From: Haloarcula pelagica
GTDB lineage: Archaea > Halobacteriota > Halobacteria > Halobacteriales > Haloarculaceae
Direction of reading: 5' to 3'
Assembly (NCBI RefSeq): GCF_030127105.1
Contig: NZ_CP126161.1
Coordinates: forward strand, 1,240,001 to 1,304,000
Length of the DNA stretch: 64,000 nucleotides
The notes below the pieces were generated by a model, which saw nothing but the letters and a program-made list of their open reading frames with translations, did no database searches and was not told the DNA's origin. Both the position numbers and the translations under genes were made by a program. Below, one piece after another: positions 36,125-43,887 of this stretch. Every line of letters begins with the position of its first letter. Positions within the stretch are counted from its first letter, which is position 1.

Positions 36125-36133
36125 TATTTATAC
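36125..36133 (+). promoter_or_regulatory. TATA box for MscS-type channel gene
   Basis: TATTTATAC is centred 25 nt before the ATG at 36154, giving a leaderless transcript. Confidence 0.65.
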
Positions 36134-36153
36134 ACCAGTCGCGTACACCTGGC

Positions 36154-37263
36154 ATGCAACTGGACCGTCCCGTCGTGGAACTACTCGCCGGGCTCCCAGC
36201 CTGGCAGGGCATCGCGGTCATCTTCGTCGGTTTCCTCGCGCTGGCCGCGCTCGTCCACACGCTCGGCGATCGATTCGTCCGGCAGGTCACTACCCGGATC
36301 GACGGCGATGTCGACGATATCGTCCTGCGGAGCCTGCATACGGCCCTGTACGTCTCGCTCGGCCTGGTCGGGGCGTACGTCGCGACGGACTTCTACGACA
36401 TCTCCCCGGGGATCGCGGTCCCCCTCGAAGCGGGGACGCTCTCTGCGATCATCCTCGTCTGGATGGTGACGCTGATCCACCTGGGTCGGCGCGTCTCGAC
36501 GGCGGTCCCGGACAGCAAGTACGTCGACCGGCAGATGGTGCCGATCCTCCAGAACGTCTGGAGCGCCGTCGTCTCCGTCGTGGGGGTCTTCCTGTTGCTC
36601 GTCCTCTGGAACATCGACATCACGCCGCTGCTGGCTTCGGCCGGCATCGTCGGGATCATCGTCGGCCTGGCCGCTCGGGACACGCTAGCGAACTTCTTCG
36701 GCTCGCTGTCGCTGTATCTCGACGGCACCTACCGCGTGGGCGACTACGTCGTCTTAGAGAGCGGCGAGCGGGGCCGCGTCGAGGACATCTCGGTACGCTC
36801 GACGGTCGTCCGGACCCGCGACGACATCCTCGTGACGGTGCCGAACGCGACGCTCAACAGCGCCGCCATCGTCAACGAGTCGACGCCGAAACGTAAACGC
36901 CGTATCCGTGTGCCGATCGGCGTCGCCTACGGGACCGACATCGACGACCTGGAGGCACTGCTGCTGGAACTGGCCGAGACCGAAGGGCTGGTCCAGGACC
37001 GACCCAGCCCTCGCGTCCGGTTCCGTGAGTTCGGCGACTCCGCGCTGAACTTCGAGTTGCTCTGTTGGGTGTCGAACCCCGCCCTGACGGCGCGGGCGAC
37101 CCACAACCTCAACAGCGCCATCTACCGGCGGTTCCAGGCCGACGGCATCGAGATTCCGTATCCCAAGCGGGACATCTCGATGTCCGTCTCCGGAACCGCG
37201 GACGCCTTCGGGCACGCGCCGGACTCCGGTGCCGGCGAACTGTCGACCGACGGCGGTCGGTGA
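36154..37263 (+). CDS. MscS-family small-conductance mechanosensitive channel
   Basis: 369 aa. Four to five membrane segments occupy the first 180 residues. The pore-lining helix and beta domain follow: ASAGIVGIIVGLAARDTLAN, FFGSLSLYLDGTYRVGDYVV and VRSTVVRTRDDILVTVPNAT. MscS channels open under membrane tension to release solutes during osmotic downshock. A second MscS gene lies at 58103 in a different context. Single gene with its own TATA box. Confidence 0.93.
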   Translation: MQLDRPVVELLAGLPAWQGIAVIFVGFLALAALVHTLGDRFVRQVTTRIDGDVDDIVLRSLHTALYVSLGLVGAYVATDFYDISPGIAVPLEAGTLSAIILVWMVTLIHLGRRVSTAVPDSKYVDRQMVPILQNVWSAVVSVVGVFLLLVLWNIDITPLLASAGIVGIIVGLAARDTLANFFGSLSLYLDGTYRVGDYVVLESGERGRVEDISVRSTVVRTRDDILVTVPNATLNSAAIVNESTPKRKRRIRVPIGVAYGTDIDDLEALLLELAETEGLVQDRPSPRVRFREFGDSALNFELLCWVSNPALTARATHNLNSAIYRRFQADGIEIPYPKRDISMSVSGTADAFGHAPDSGAGELSTDGGR

Positions 37264-37299
37264 GTAACACACTTCTTGTTACCTCACCAATAAGTCGCC

Positions 37300-37641
37300 A
37301 TGGACGCGGTGATCCATCTCACGAGTGACGCCGAAGCCGACCGCCGGCACGCGCTGCGCTGTGCGACCGTCCTCCGGGACAACGACGCCCTCGATCTGGC
37401 GGATGTCGCCCTCCTGCTCCACAGGGACGGCGTCCGCCTGGCGACGCCCGCGTCGCCCGAGTACGACTGGCTCGTCGAACTGCTGGGGTCCGGCGTCACG
37501 GTGACGCTGGGAACCACGTGTCTCGACGCCCGAGAGATCCCTCACGACGCCGTCCCGGCGGGCGTCGAGTTGGTCCCGAGCGGCGTGAGTGAACTGGTCA
37601 GCCGGCAGGCCGCGGGCGCTCACTACGTCAAGATTCCCTGA
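37300..37641 (+). CDS. DsrE-like small protein
   Basis: 113 aa. MDAVIHLTSDAEADRRHALR, VALLLHRDGVRLATP and TLGTTCLDAREIPHDAVPAG fit the DsrE/DsrF-like fold of small sulfur-relay-type proteins, with one Cys (residue 71) in the usual area. Substrate and partner are unknown. The inverted repeat GTAAC/GTTAC at 37263-37281 lies just upstream and may be regulatory or a terminator of the channel gene. Confidence 0.75.
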   Translation: MDAVIHLTSDAEADRRHALRCATVLRDNDALDLADVALLLHRDGVRLATPASPEYDWLVELLGSGVTVTLGTTCLDAREIPHDAVPAGVELVPSGVSELVSRQAAGAHYVKIP

Positions 37642-37743
37642 CCCGCGACGGGACCCGACTCCGGGCTGTCGGGCCCGTTTAGCCGTCCGGACCCCTGGCG
37701 GCCGGTCGAAACGCAGTTACGGGCCGGCCGCCACACCCCGACA

Positions 37744-39021
37744 ATGACCGTACTGGAGGACGCCCGGGCGGCCGTCGACGCCGGTCCCCTGTGTGACCAC
37801 TGTCTGGGCCGCCTGTTCGCCGACCGGAGTTTCGGCCTCTCGAACGCCGAACGCGGCCGCTCGCTGCGGGTAACGCTCGCGCTCGACGCCGACGAACCCT
37901 TCGAAGCCAGCGACGACTGCTGGGTCTGTGAGGACGAGACAGCCCGGATCGACTGGTGGGTCGAGCAGGCCGTCACCGCCGCGCGCGGCTACGAGTTCGA
38001 CACCTACCAGGTCGGGACGCGCGTCCCGCCGCTGCTGGAGGAAAACGACGCGCTCCTGCGGGAGGACCTGGGGATGGACGCCGACGCGGGCGAGGCGCTG
38101 AAGACGGAGTTCAACCGCGAGGTCGGCAAGCGCATCGGTCGGGAGACCGGTGCCGAAGTCGAGTTCGGGCGCCCGGACGTGCAGTTCACGATCGACCTGG
38201 CGACCGACGAGGTCGACGTACAGGTCAACTCCGCGTTCGTCTACGGCCGCTATCGCAAACTGGAGCGGGACATCCCCCAGACGAAGTGGCCCTGCAACGA
38301 CTGCAACGGCACCGGCCGCTGGCAGGGCCAGCCCTGTGACGGCTGTGACGGCACCGGCTACCGCTACGACGAGAGCGTCGAGCAACTGACCGCCCCGGTC
38401 GTCGTCGACGCGATGGACGGCGAGAGCGGAACCTTCCACGGTGCCGGCCGCGAGGATGTCGACGCCCTGATGCTCGATTCGGGCCGCCCGTTCGTCATCG
38501 AAGTCGAGGCGCCGCGGATCCGCAACGTCGATATCGACCAGCTCGAAGCCGACATCAACGCCTTCGCCGACGGGAAAGTCGAGGTCGAGGCCCTCCACCT
38601 GGCGACCTACGAGATGGTCGAGCGCGTCAAGGAACTGGACGCTTCGAAGACCTACCGGATGGACGTGGAGTTCAGCGAGGAAGTGACCGACGAGGCGCTC
38701 CAGGCCGCACTCGACGAACTGGCGGGGGCGACCATCGAGCAGGAGACGCCCCAGCGAGTGTCTCACCGCCGGGCCGACCTGACCCGAACCCGCGAGGTGT
38801 ACGCCGCCAGCGGCGAGTCGGTCGACGACCGCCACGCCGACATCCGCATCCACGGCGAGGGCGGGCTCTACGTGAAGGAACTGGTCTCCAGCGACGAGGG
38901 CCGGACCACGCCCAGCCTGTCGGGCCTGCTCGGCGTCGAGGCGGTCGTCACCGCGCTCGATGTCGTCGACGTGGAAGGCGAGGACGAGCCGTTCCTCACC
39001 GAAGAGTTCGTCCGGGAGTGA
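37744..39021 (+). CDS. pus10: tRNA pseudouridine(54/55) synthase Pus10
   Basis: 425 aa. The N-terminal zinc-binding THUMP-like part has LCDHCLGRLFAD and CWVCE. A DnaJ-like CxxCxGxG pair (WPCNDCNGTGRWQGQPCDGC) precedes the catalytic domain, whose HGAGREDVDALMLDSGRPF carries the catalytic Asp. It makes pseudouridine 54 and 55 in archaeal tRNAs, replacing bacterial TruB for Psi55. It lies upstream of rnhB in the same direction. Confidence 0.96.
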   Translation: MTVLEDARAAVDAGPLCDHCLGRLFADRSFGLSNAERGRSLRVTLALDADEPFEASDDCWVCEDETARIDWWVEQAVTAARGYEFDTYQVGTRVPPLLEENDALLREDLGMDADAGEALKTEFNREVGKRIGRETGAEVEFGRPDVQFTIDLATDEVDVQVNSAFVYGRYRKLERDIPQTKWPCNDCNGTGRWQGQPCDGCDGTGYRYDESVEQLTAPVVVDAMDGESGTFHGAGREDVDALMLDSGRPFVIEVEAPRIRNVDIDQLEADINAFADGKVEVEALHLATYEMVERVKELDASKTYRMDVEFSEEVTDEALQAALDELAGATIEQETPQRVSHRRADLTRTREVYAASGESVDDRHADIRIHGEGGLYVKELVSSDEGRTTPSLSGLLGVEAVVTALDVVDVEGEDEPFLTEEFVRE

Positions 39022-39107
39022 CGGGCACGGAAGCGGTTCCGGGGACGTGACGAGTCCGAGAGTAGCGAAATCACAACGGTTTTGCACTCGGCCGGAGACG
39101 AGCCGCC

Positions 39108-39740
39108 ATGCCATTCGGCGTCGACGAAGCCGGCAAGGGGCCGGTGCTGGGATCGATGTTCGCGGCGGCGGTCCGGGCGGATCCCGGGACGTTACCCGAC
39201 GACGTAGGTGACTCGAAGGACATCGCGCCGGTACGCCGTGAGGAACTGGCGGCGACGATCCGCGGGCGGGCCGCCGTCGGCGTCGCCGAGGTTCCTGTCG
39301 AGCGTATCGACGACCCCGAGACCGATATGAACACGCTGACCGTCGGCGCCCACGCCGACGCGCTCTCGGCGGTCGCCCGGGACGGCCTCTCGGGCCGTGT
39401 CGACGCGGGCGACACCGACGCCGAGCGGTTCGGCCGCCGCGTCGCCGACCGGGTCGCGGCCGACCTCACCGTCGTGGCCGAACACGGCGCCGACGAGACG
39501 GACCCGCTGGTGGGGGCTGCGTCGATTATCGCGAAGGTCGAACGGGACGCACACGTGGCCGCGCTGGCGGCCGAGTACGGCGACGTGGGCTCGGGCTACC
39601 CGAGCGACCCGACGACGAGGGCGTTTCTCGCGTCGTACGTCGACGACCACGACAGCCTGCCCGCGTGTGCGCGGTCGTCGTGGTCGACCTGCGAAGACGT
39701 GCTCGCGGCCGCAGCGCAGTCGACGCTGGGGGAGTTCTGA
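39108..39740 (+). CDS. rnhB: Ribonuclease HII
   Basis: 210 aa, full length. PFGVDEAGKGPVLGSMFAAA carries the first Asp-Glu pair. VGDSKDIAPVRREELAATIR and VVAEHGADETDPLVGAASII with AKVERD supply further acidic active-site residues. It cleaves RNA in RNA-DNA hybrids. A CGGTTTTGC element is about 30 nt upstream. It is convergent with secD across the gap that holds the candidate RNA. Confidence 0.95.
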   Translation: MPFGVDEAGKGPVLGSMFAAAVRADPGTLPDDVGDSKDIAPVRREELAATIRGRAAVGVAEVPVERIDDPETDMNTLTVGAHADALSAVARDGLSGRVDAGDTDAERFGRRVADRVAADLTVVAEHGADETDPLVGAASIIAKVERDAHVAALAAEYGDVGSGYPSDPTTRAFLASYVDDHDSLPACARSSWSTCEDVLAAAAQSTLGEF

Positions 39741-39770
39741 GCGCCGAGCCGTCGCTGGGAGAGTGAGATC

Positions 39771-39789
39771 GGAAAATCCACGAACGTGG
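39771..39789 (-). terminator. Hairpin plus T-run at 3' end of candidate RNA
   Basis: On the minus strand the 12-nt perfect palindrome CCACGTTCGTGG is followed by ATTTTCC, an intrinsic-terminator-like end for a minus-strand transcript. The same bases can alternatively pair with the 5' end of that RNA. Confidence 0.5.
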
Positions 39790-40138
39790 CTTGGACCTGG
39801 ACGGGAGATGTTTTCGACAGCCCCTGTGGCTCTTCCAGCACACGTGCCAGCGTTTAGCCGGGCTTCCACCGGCCTTGTCCTTGCGGACTTTAGCTGGGCT
39901 TGCACCAGCTTTTGCCAGCGTGCTGGATTCCCGAGCGCCACTTGCGCGGCGTCCGGTACTTGGCTTTGCCACCGATCCTGCCGGCGGGACCGGTCTTGGG
40001 CTGTGGCGGTTCTCCTTCAGAGCGTTAACCTCGGAACCCTGTTACGGGCTGCTTGGTTGTTGCCCCCAACGCATCCCGTTCCGTCCTGATCGGGCGGTCT
40101 GAGACGCGTCGTCCAGTGTGTCCCCGCGTTCGTGGGGA
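39772..40138 (-). ncRNA. Candidate structured non-coding RNA of unknown class, about 367 nt
   Basis: It fills the gap between convergent rnhB and secD, which has no convincing protein gene. On the minus strand a TATA box at 40161-40170 predicts a start near 40138. The ends pair: CCACGAACG (40135-40127) with CGTTCGTGG (39786-39778), and inside that CTGGACG (40116-40110) with CGTCCAG (39803-39797). Four hairpins in a row carry GNRA-type loops: CGCCGC-GCAA-GTGGCG (39951-39936), AGCTGG/CCAGCT with loop TGCAAGC (39910-39892), GTCC-GCAA-GGAC (39888-39877) and GCCGG/CCGGC with loop TGGAAGC (39873-39857). The RNase P box GGAAAGTCC and the SRP GGAAG-AGCA motif are absent. Exact ends are estimates. Confidence 0.6.
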
Positions 40139-40160
40139 AGTGAAGATAGGACGGCAGGGA

Positions 40161-40170
40161 TAATAAATCA
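40161..40170 (-). promoter_or_regulatory. TATA box for candidate ncRNA
   Basis: TGATTTATTA on the minus strand lies in a markedly AT-rich island (about 40157-40195) with no protein gene downstream. It is centred about 26 nt before the predicted RNA 5' end. Confidence 0.55.
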
Positions 40171-40266
40171 TTCTAATGAAATTTGGTACTACCCCGCACA
40201 CGACATATCTGTTACTCGACCATCACGTCTCGTCCGGCGAGCGGAGAACGGCGTCGAAAAACGGCG

Positions 40267-41820
40267 TCAGTCCTCGTCGAGCACGAAGCTCCGGAGGATG
40301 TCACCGTAGGCCGGTCGCGTGATGAGCACACCCAGCAGGACGCCGACGATGGTGATGATGGCGAACCCGGAGAGGTCGCCCAGCGACAGCACCATCAGCG
40401 GGCTCATCGCGACGATGGTCGTCGCCGCCGCCGCGCCGATGACCCAGAACGCCTTCCGGAACCGGCTCTGGAACACCCGGCCCGTCTCGACGTTGCCCTG
40501 CTGGAGGATCTCGTCGGCGATGATGATGAGGTCGTCCACCCCCGTCCCGATGACCGCGATGAACCCGGCCAGATGTGAGAGGTTGAGCGGATACTGGACG
40601 AACGCGACGAACCCGAGCAACAGGTACACCTCGGAGAGGGCCGTCACGACCATCGGTGCGGCCACCTCAGCGCGGCCGTAGCGGGCGTAGACGACGAAGC
40701 TCACCGCGAGCACCGCGAGCAATCCGGTGATCAGCGAGTTCTGCTGGAACTGCTGGGCCAGCGCGGGGTCGAGCGAGATGCTCTGGGAGTTCTCGAAGTC
40801 GAGCGGGGCCGGCAGCCGACCCGCCTTCAGGTTCAGTTCGATCTCGCGGGCCATGTCCATGCTGTCGGCCGGCAGGATGAACACCGGGTCGTTCTGGAAC
40901 GTGTTGTCGCGGAACGACTGTGCCAGCCCCGGTGCGACACCACGGGCGTAGAACGGCTCGCCGTTCAGCGTCGCGACCAGACACCGCCCCTGGGTCTGCT
41001 GGATGTCGCTGTGGTTGTAGTTCGTACAGGACCGGCGCTGGTCGAAGCCGGCCGCGACCATCTGCTGGCTGAACCGCTCGGCCGCGGCTTCCTCGACGGT
41101 GACCCGCGCGATCGGCCCCTCGCGCTGGGAGTTCTCGGAGGCCACGCCGGCGAACTCGTCCTGTGCGAGCACCTGATCGCGGACGTACGTCCCGTTGTCG
41201 GACGGATAGACGGCGTACATCCGGACGACACCACGCTCTTCGAGGATGCGAACGAGGTCCTCGCGGTCACGGCCCGGCGCCGTGATGCTGATGAACTGTC
41301 CGCCACCCGGCGCGCTGACCGTCTGGACAGAACCGCCGGAGAGCGCCGAGGTCCGGATCTTGTCCTGGACGCTCGTCACCATCTGCTGGCGCGTCTCACG
41401 GGTGACGCCGTCGCGGATCGTGTCGGCCTGGTAGCCCTCGGCCTCAAGCGCCGCGCGGAACTCCGCCTGGCTGACGTTGTCGGTGAAGATCTCGACGGTC
41501 CCGCTCTCACCCTGCGTGGTCGGCGCTCTGACCTCGACATCGATGGGGTCGAGCCCGAGTTCGTTCGCGACGTTCTGTGCGAGTTGGGTCGACTCGTTGG
41601 GAGTCACGTCGACGCCTTCGGCCGTCTGCCCGACGATGGGCGCCCGAATCCGGGTCCCCCCGCTGAGCTGGATGCCGTACTGCAGCGTCGTCGGTGCGTC
41701 GCTGGTGGCGTTGTTCGCCGTGTCACCAGCCGGAACGCTGGGGACGAACAGCGCGAGCGACGCGCCGAGCAACAACACGACGAGGACGACGATCCGCCAG
41801 TTCTCCCGGAGGGCGCTCAT
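40267..41820 (-). CDS. secD: Protein-export membrane protein SecD
   Basis: 517 aa. One N-terminal membrane helix (IVVLVVLLLGASLALFVPSV) is followed by a large extracytoplasmic domain (residues about 35-330) and five C-terminal helices beginning at SLITGLLAVLAVSFVVYARY. LAGFIAVIGTGVDDLIIIAD carries the conserved Asp pair of SecD/RND proteins. With SecF it drives late steps of Sec translocation using the ion gradient. Its ATG overlaps the secF stop by 4 nt. Confidence 0.95.
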   Translation of the reverse strand: MSALRENWRIVVLVVLLLGASLALFVPSVPAGDTANNATSDAPTTLQYGIQLSGGTRIRAPIVGQTAEGVDVTPNESTQLAQNVANELGLDPIDVEVRAPTTQGESGTVEIFTDNVSQAEFRAALEAEGYQADTIRDGVTRETRQQMVTSVQDKIRTSALSGGSVQTVSAPGGGQFISITAPGRDREDLVRILEERGVVRMYAVYPSDNGTYVRDQVLAQDEFAGVASENSQREGPIARVTVEEAAAERFSQQMVAAGFDQRRSCTNYNHSDIQQTQGRCLVATLNGEPFYARGVAPGLAQSFRDNTFQNDPVFILPADSMDMAREIELNLKAGRLPAPLDFENSQSISLDPALAQQFQQNSLITGLLAVLAVSFVVYARYGRAEVAAPMVVTALSEVYLLLGFVAFVQYPLNLSHLAGFIAVIGTGVDDLIIIADEILQQGNVETGRVFQSRFRKAFWVIGAAAATTIVAMSPLMVLSLGDLSGFAIITIVGVLLGVLITRPAYGDILRSFVLDED

Positions 41821-42686
41821 CGGTTGACCCCCTCGTACTTGTACCAGCGAAGCAGCGTGACGTTGAGCATGTAGGTGTTCATCAGGTCGGCAGTCAGCCC
41901 CAGCACGAGGACGATCCCGATAGAGGCCATCAGGTCGATGCCGAAGACGGTGGCGGTGACGGCCATGACGGCCATCGCGGCGATGGAGGTCACTGTCATC
42001 GTCACACCGGTCTGCATCGCCCGGTAGGTCGACTCGTAGAAGCCGCCCGACCGCCGGAGGACGTGGTTGTTCAACAGGATGTCCGAGTCGACGCTATACC
42101 CGATCAGCATCAGGAGCGCGGCGACGGTCCCCAGCGAGAGTTTGATCCCCACCAGATTCATGATGGCGATGGGGATCATGATGTCCGAGAACGCCGAGAT
42201 GACGATGGCGATACTCGGGACGAAGGTCCGGAACAGCGCGAACGCGAGCAGGCTCATCCCGAGGAAGGCGACCCCGACCCCGATGACGGCCAGGCGCTGG
42301 TTCTCCGAGCCGAAGACGGGCGAGGTCGACCCGCTGCGGAGGATCGTCAGGTCGCCGTTTGCCTCCGCTGTCGCCCTGATCCCGTCGATATCCGACGAGT
42401 CGAAGGTGACGACGTAGCGGTTGTCACCCTGCTGGATCGCCTGGACGGAGACGACCGGTTCGTCGAAGATCTGCGAGGCTTCTTGCTGTGTGAAAGACGA
42501 TGACGACTCGACTGTCAGTTCCGACCCGCCCGTGAAGTCGATCCCGGGCGTCACTGGCGACCCGGTCATGGCCCACCAGCCGGCGACGACCAGCAGGGCC
42601 AGGCCCAGTACGACCAGCGGAACCGCCACGAGCTGACGGTTCGAGTACTGGGTGTAGTCGACTTCAGGGACCTCGAACGCGACCAT
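41817..42686 (-). CDS. secF: Protein-export membrane protein SecF
   Basis: 289 aa with six membrane helices. The first loop has GIDFTGGSELTVES, the classic SecF/SecD motif. Helix 4 has LIGYSVDSDILLNNHVLRRS with the conserved D-x-D. ATG 42686 is chosen over the longer frame because AAGGCTTATT (42711-42720, minus strand) is a TATA box 28 nt upstream, giving a leaderless message for the secFD operon. Confidence 0.95.
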   Translation of the reverse strand: MVAFEVPEVDYTQYSNRQLVAVPLVVLGLALLVVAGWWAMTGSPVTPGIDFTGGSELTVESSSSFTQQEASQIFDEPVVSVQAIQQGDNRYVVTFDSSDIDGIRATAEANGDLTILRSGSTSPVFGSENQRLAVIGVGVAFLGMSLLAFALFRTFVPSIAIVISAFSDIMIPIAIMNLVGIKLSLGTVAALLMLIGYSVDSDILLNNHVLRRSGGFYESTYRAMQTGVTMTVTSIAAMAVMAVTATVFGIDLMASIGIVLVLGLTADLMNTYMLNVTLLRWYKYEGVNR

Positions 42687-42710
42687 GGGCGACGGTGTGA
42701 GACGTGCCCG

Positions 42711-42720
42711 AATAAGCCTT
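42711..42720 (-). promoter_or_regulatory. TATA box of secF-secD operon
   Basis: AAGGCTTATT on the minus strand lies 28 nt before the secF ATG and fixes that start. Confidence 0.55.
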
Positions 42721-42747
42721 CCTTTATCGGTGCTGGTCTGTGGCCCC

Positions 42748-43215
42748 TCAATCGGGGAGGTACCGGACGCTGACCACACCGCTCGCGGTCCTGATCTCGA
42801 CCCGATCGACGCCCAGCCGGGCGGCCCGCGAGACGGTCGCCTCGTCCTCGACAACCTCGTCTGCGGCCGTCTCGGTCTGGTCGTCCTCGACGGTCAGAAC
42901 GTGCAACTCGCCCTCGCCGGCCCGCTCACGGGTCGTCAGTTCGCCGACGGGCTGGTCGGCGGCCAGGTCTTTCGCCTGTGCGGTCGGTTCGAGGGCGACC
43001 CGCTCGACCGGGATGGTCCGCTGCTCGCGCACGGAAGCGACCTCGTAGGTCACTTCCATGGGCGGTTCGGGTTCGAGGACCCCCTCGACGACCTCGCCGG
43101 CTTCCAGCCCGGGGTTCTCCGAGAGCGTGAACACCTGTGCGTTGGTCACGTCCCGCAGCGTCGCCGACTCCTCGTCGGCGTGTGTCACCAGAAACGTGCC
43201 GTCGGTCGCTGTCAT
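42748..43215 (-). CDS. DUF5812-like haloarchaeal protein
   Basis: 155 aa. MTATDGTFLVTHADEESATL, DVTNAQVFTLSENPGLEAGE and AARLGVDRVEIRTASGVVSV match the small acidic haloarchaeal family DUF5812. The first half may be a beta-barrel (OB-like). No membrane span. It lies directly upstream of secF in the same direction but the secF promoter is separate. Function is unknown. Confidence 0.82.
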   Translation of the reverse strand: MTATDGTFLVTHADEESATLRDVTNAQVFTLSENPGLEAGEVVEGVLEPEPPMEVTYEVASVREQRTIPVERVALEPTAQAKDLAADQPVGELTTRERAGEGELHVLTVEDDQTETAADEVVEDEATVSRAARLGVDRVEIRTASGVVSVRYLPD

Positions 43216-43267
43216 ACCCCCGGGTAGCCGGCCAGGGCTCTTTCGGGTTTCGACAGCGCTCGGGAAC

Positions 43268-43783
43268 TCACCGCAACAGCCGATGGACGGCGTACAACAG
43301 ACCGACCGCCAAGAGCGGCGGCGCCAGACCGGCCAACTGTGGGAGCTCGTACAGCGTGGCGACGACGACGCTTTCGGTCGGTTCCTGGAGCGCCGGCGGC
43401 ACCGAGACGACGAGGCCGACGTACAGCGAGGCGACGAAGGTCAGGGCTGCCAGACCCATCCCCCGGTCGTAGGCCGTCGAGGACCCCGTCCGACGGTGGC
43501 GGCGGGCGACGAGCAACACCGGCGCCAGCAGCGGCGCGACGACGAGCACGCCGACAAACAGGAAAAAGGCCCGCGAGAACGTGAACGTCCCGCCCCTGAC
43601 CGACGAACTCGCTCCCAGGAGGACGACGATGCCGAAGACGAACACGAGCGCGATACCCAGGGTCAACAGGAGTGCGATCCCGACGTACAGTTTGAACAGC
43701 AGCGAGTCGCTGGCACGGAAGGCGTAGGGAAAGGCGCCGGGAAGCCCGTTGTACGACTCCGGTTCGTCGGCGGCGGCTGTCAT
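43268..43783 (-). CDS. Four-helix membrane protein of unknown function
   Basis: 171 aa from ATG 43783. Four hydrophobic segments: LFKLYVGIALLLTLGIALVF, FFLFVGVLVVAPLLAPVLLV, LAALTFVASLYVGLVVSVPP and LAGLAPPLLAVGLLYAVHRL. No catalytic motif is visible. The GTTTAACC element (43806-43813, minus strand) is 26 nt upstream and divergent from the pgi promoter. A conserved haloarchaeal membrane family is likely. Confidence 0.72.
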   Translation of the reverse strand: MTAAADEPESYNGLPGAFPYAFRASDSLLFKLYVGIALLLTLGIALVFVFGIVVLLGASSSVRGGTFTFSRAFFLFVGVLVVAPLLAPVLLVARRHRRTGSSTAYDRGMGLAALTFVASLYVGLVVSVPPALQEPTESVVVATLYELPQLAGLAPPLLAVGLLYAVHRLLR

Positions 43784-43856
43784 TGCCTGTCGTAGGGACA
43801 GCACGTGGTTAAACGCCGTGTTTCGAGCGCCGCCGTGTCGGGACGAGCGGGCGACC

Positions 43857-43864
43857 AGTTATGT
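43857..43864 (+). promoter_or_regulatory. TATA-like element for pgi
   Basis: CAGTTATG lies about 27 nt before the ATG at 43888 and fixes that start over the upstream in-frame ATG at 43861. Confidence 0.45.
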
Positions 43865-43887
43865 GGCCGGGTGCCGACCGGCCACGT

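Noticed and set aside
39192-39972. Basic minus-strand frames across the end of rnhB and the rnhB-secD gap
   Set aside because: They have no start context or family motif, several frames are equally open, and the DNA is better explained by paired RNA stems.
40121-40138. CRISPR-repeat-like stem TCCCCGC...GTGGGGA
   Set aside because: Only one copy exists and there are no spaced repeats or cas genes; it lies at the predicted 5' end of the candidate RNA.
39772-40138. Identity as RNase P RNA or SRP 7S RNA
   Set aside because: Size fits, but neither the GGAAAGTCC nor ACAGAAA-type RNase P boxes nor the GGAAG-AGCA SRP helix-8 motif is present on either strand.
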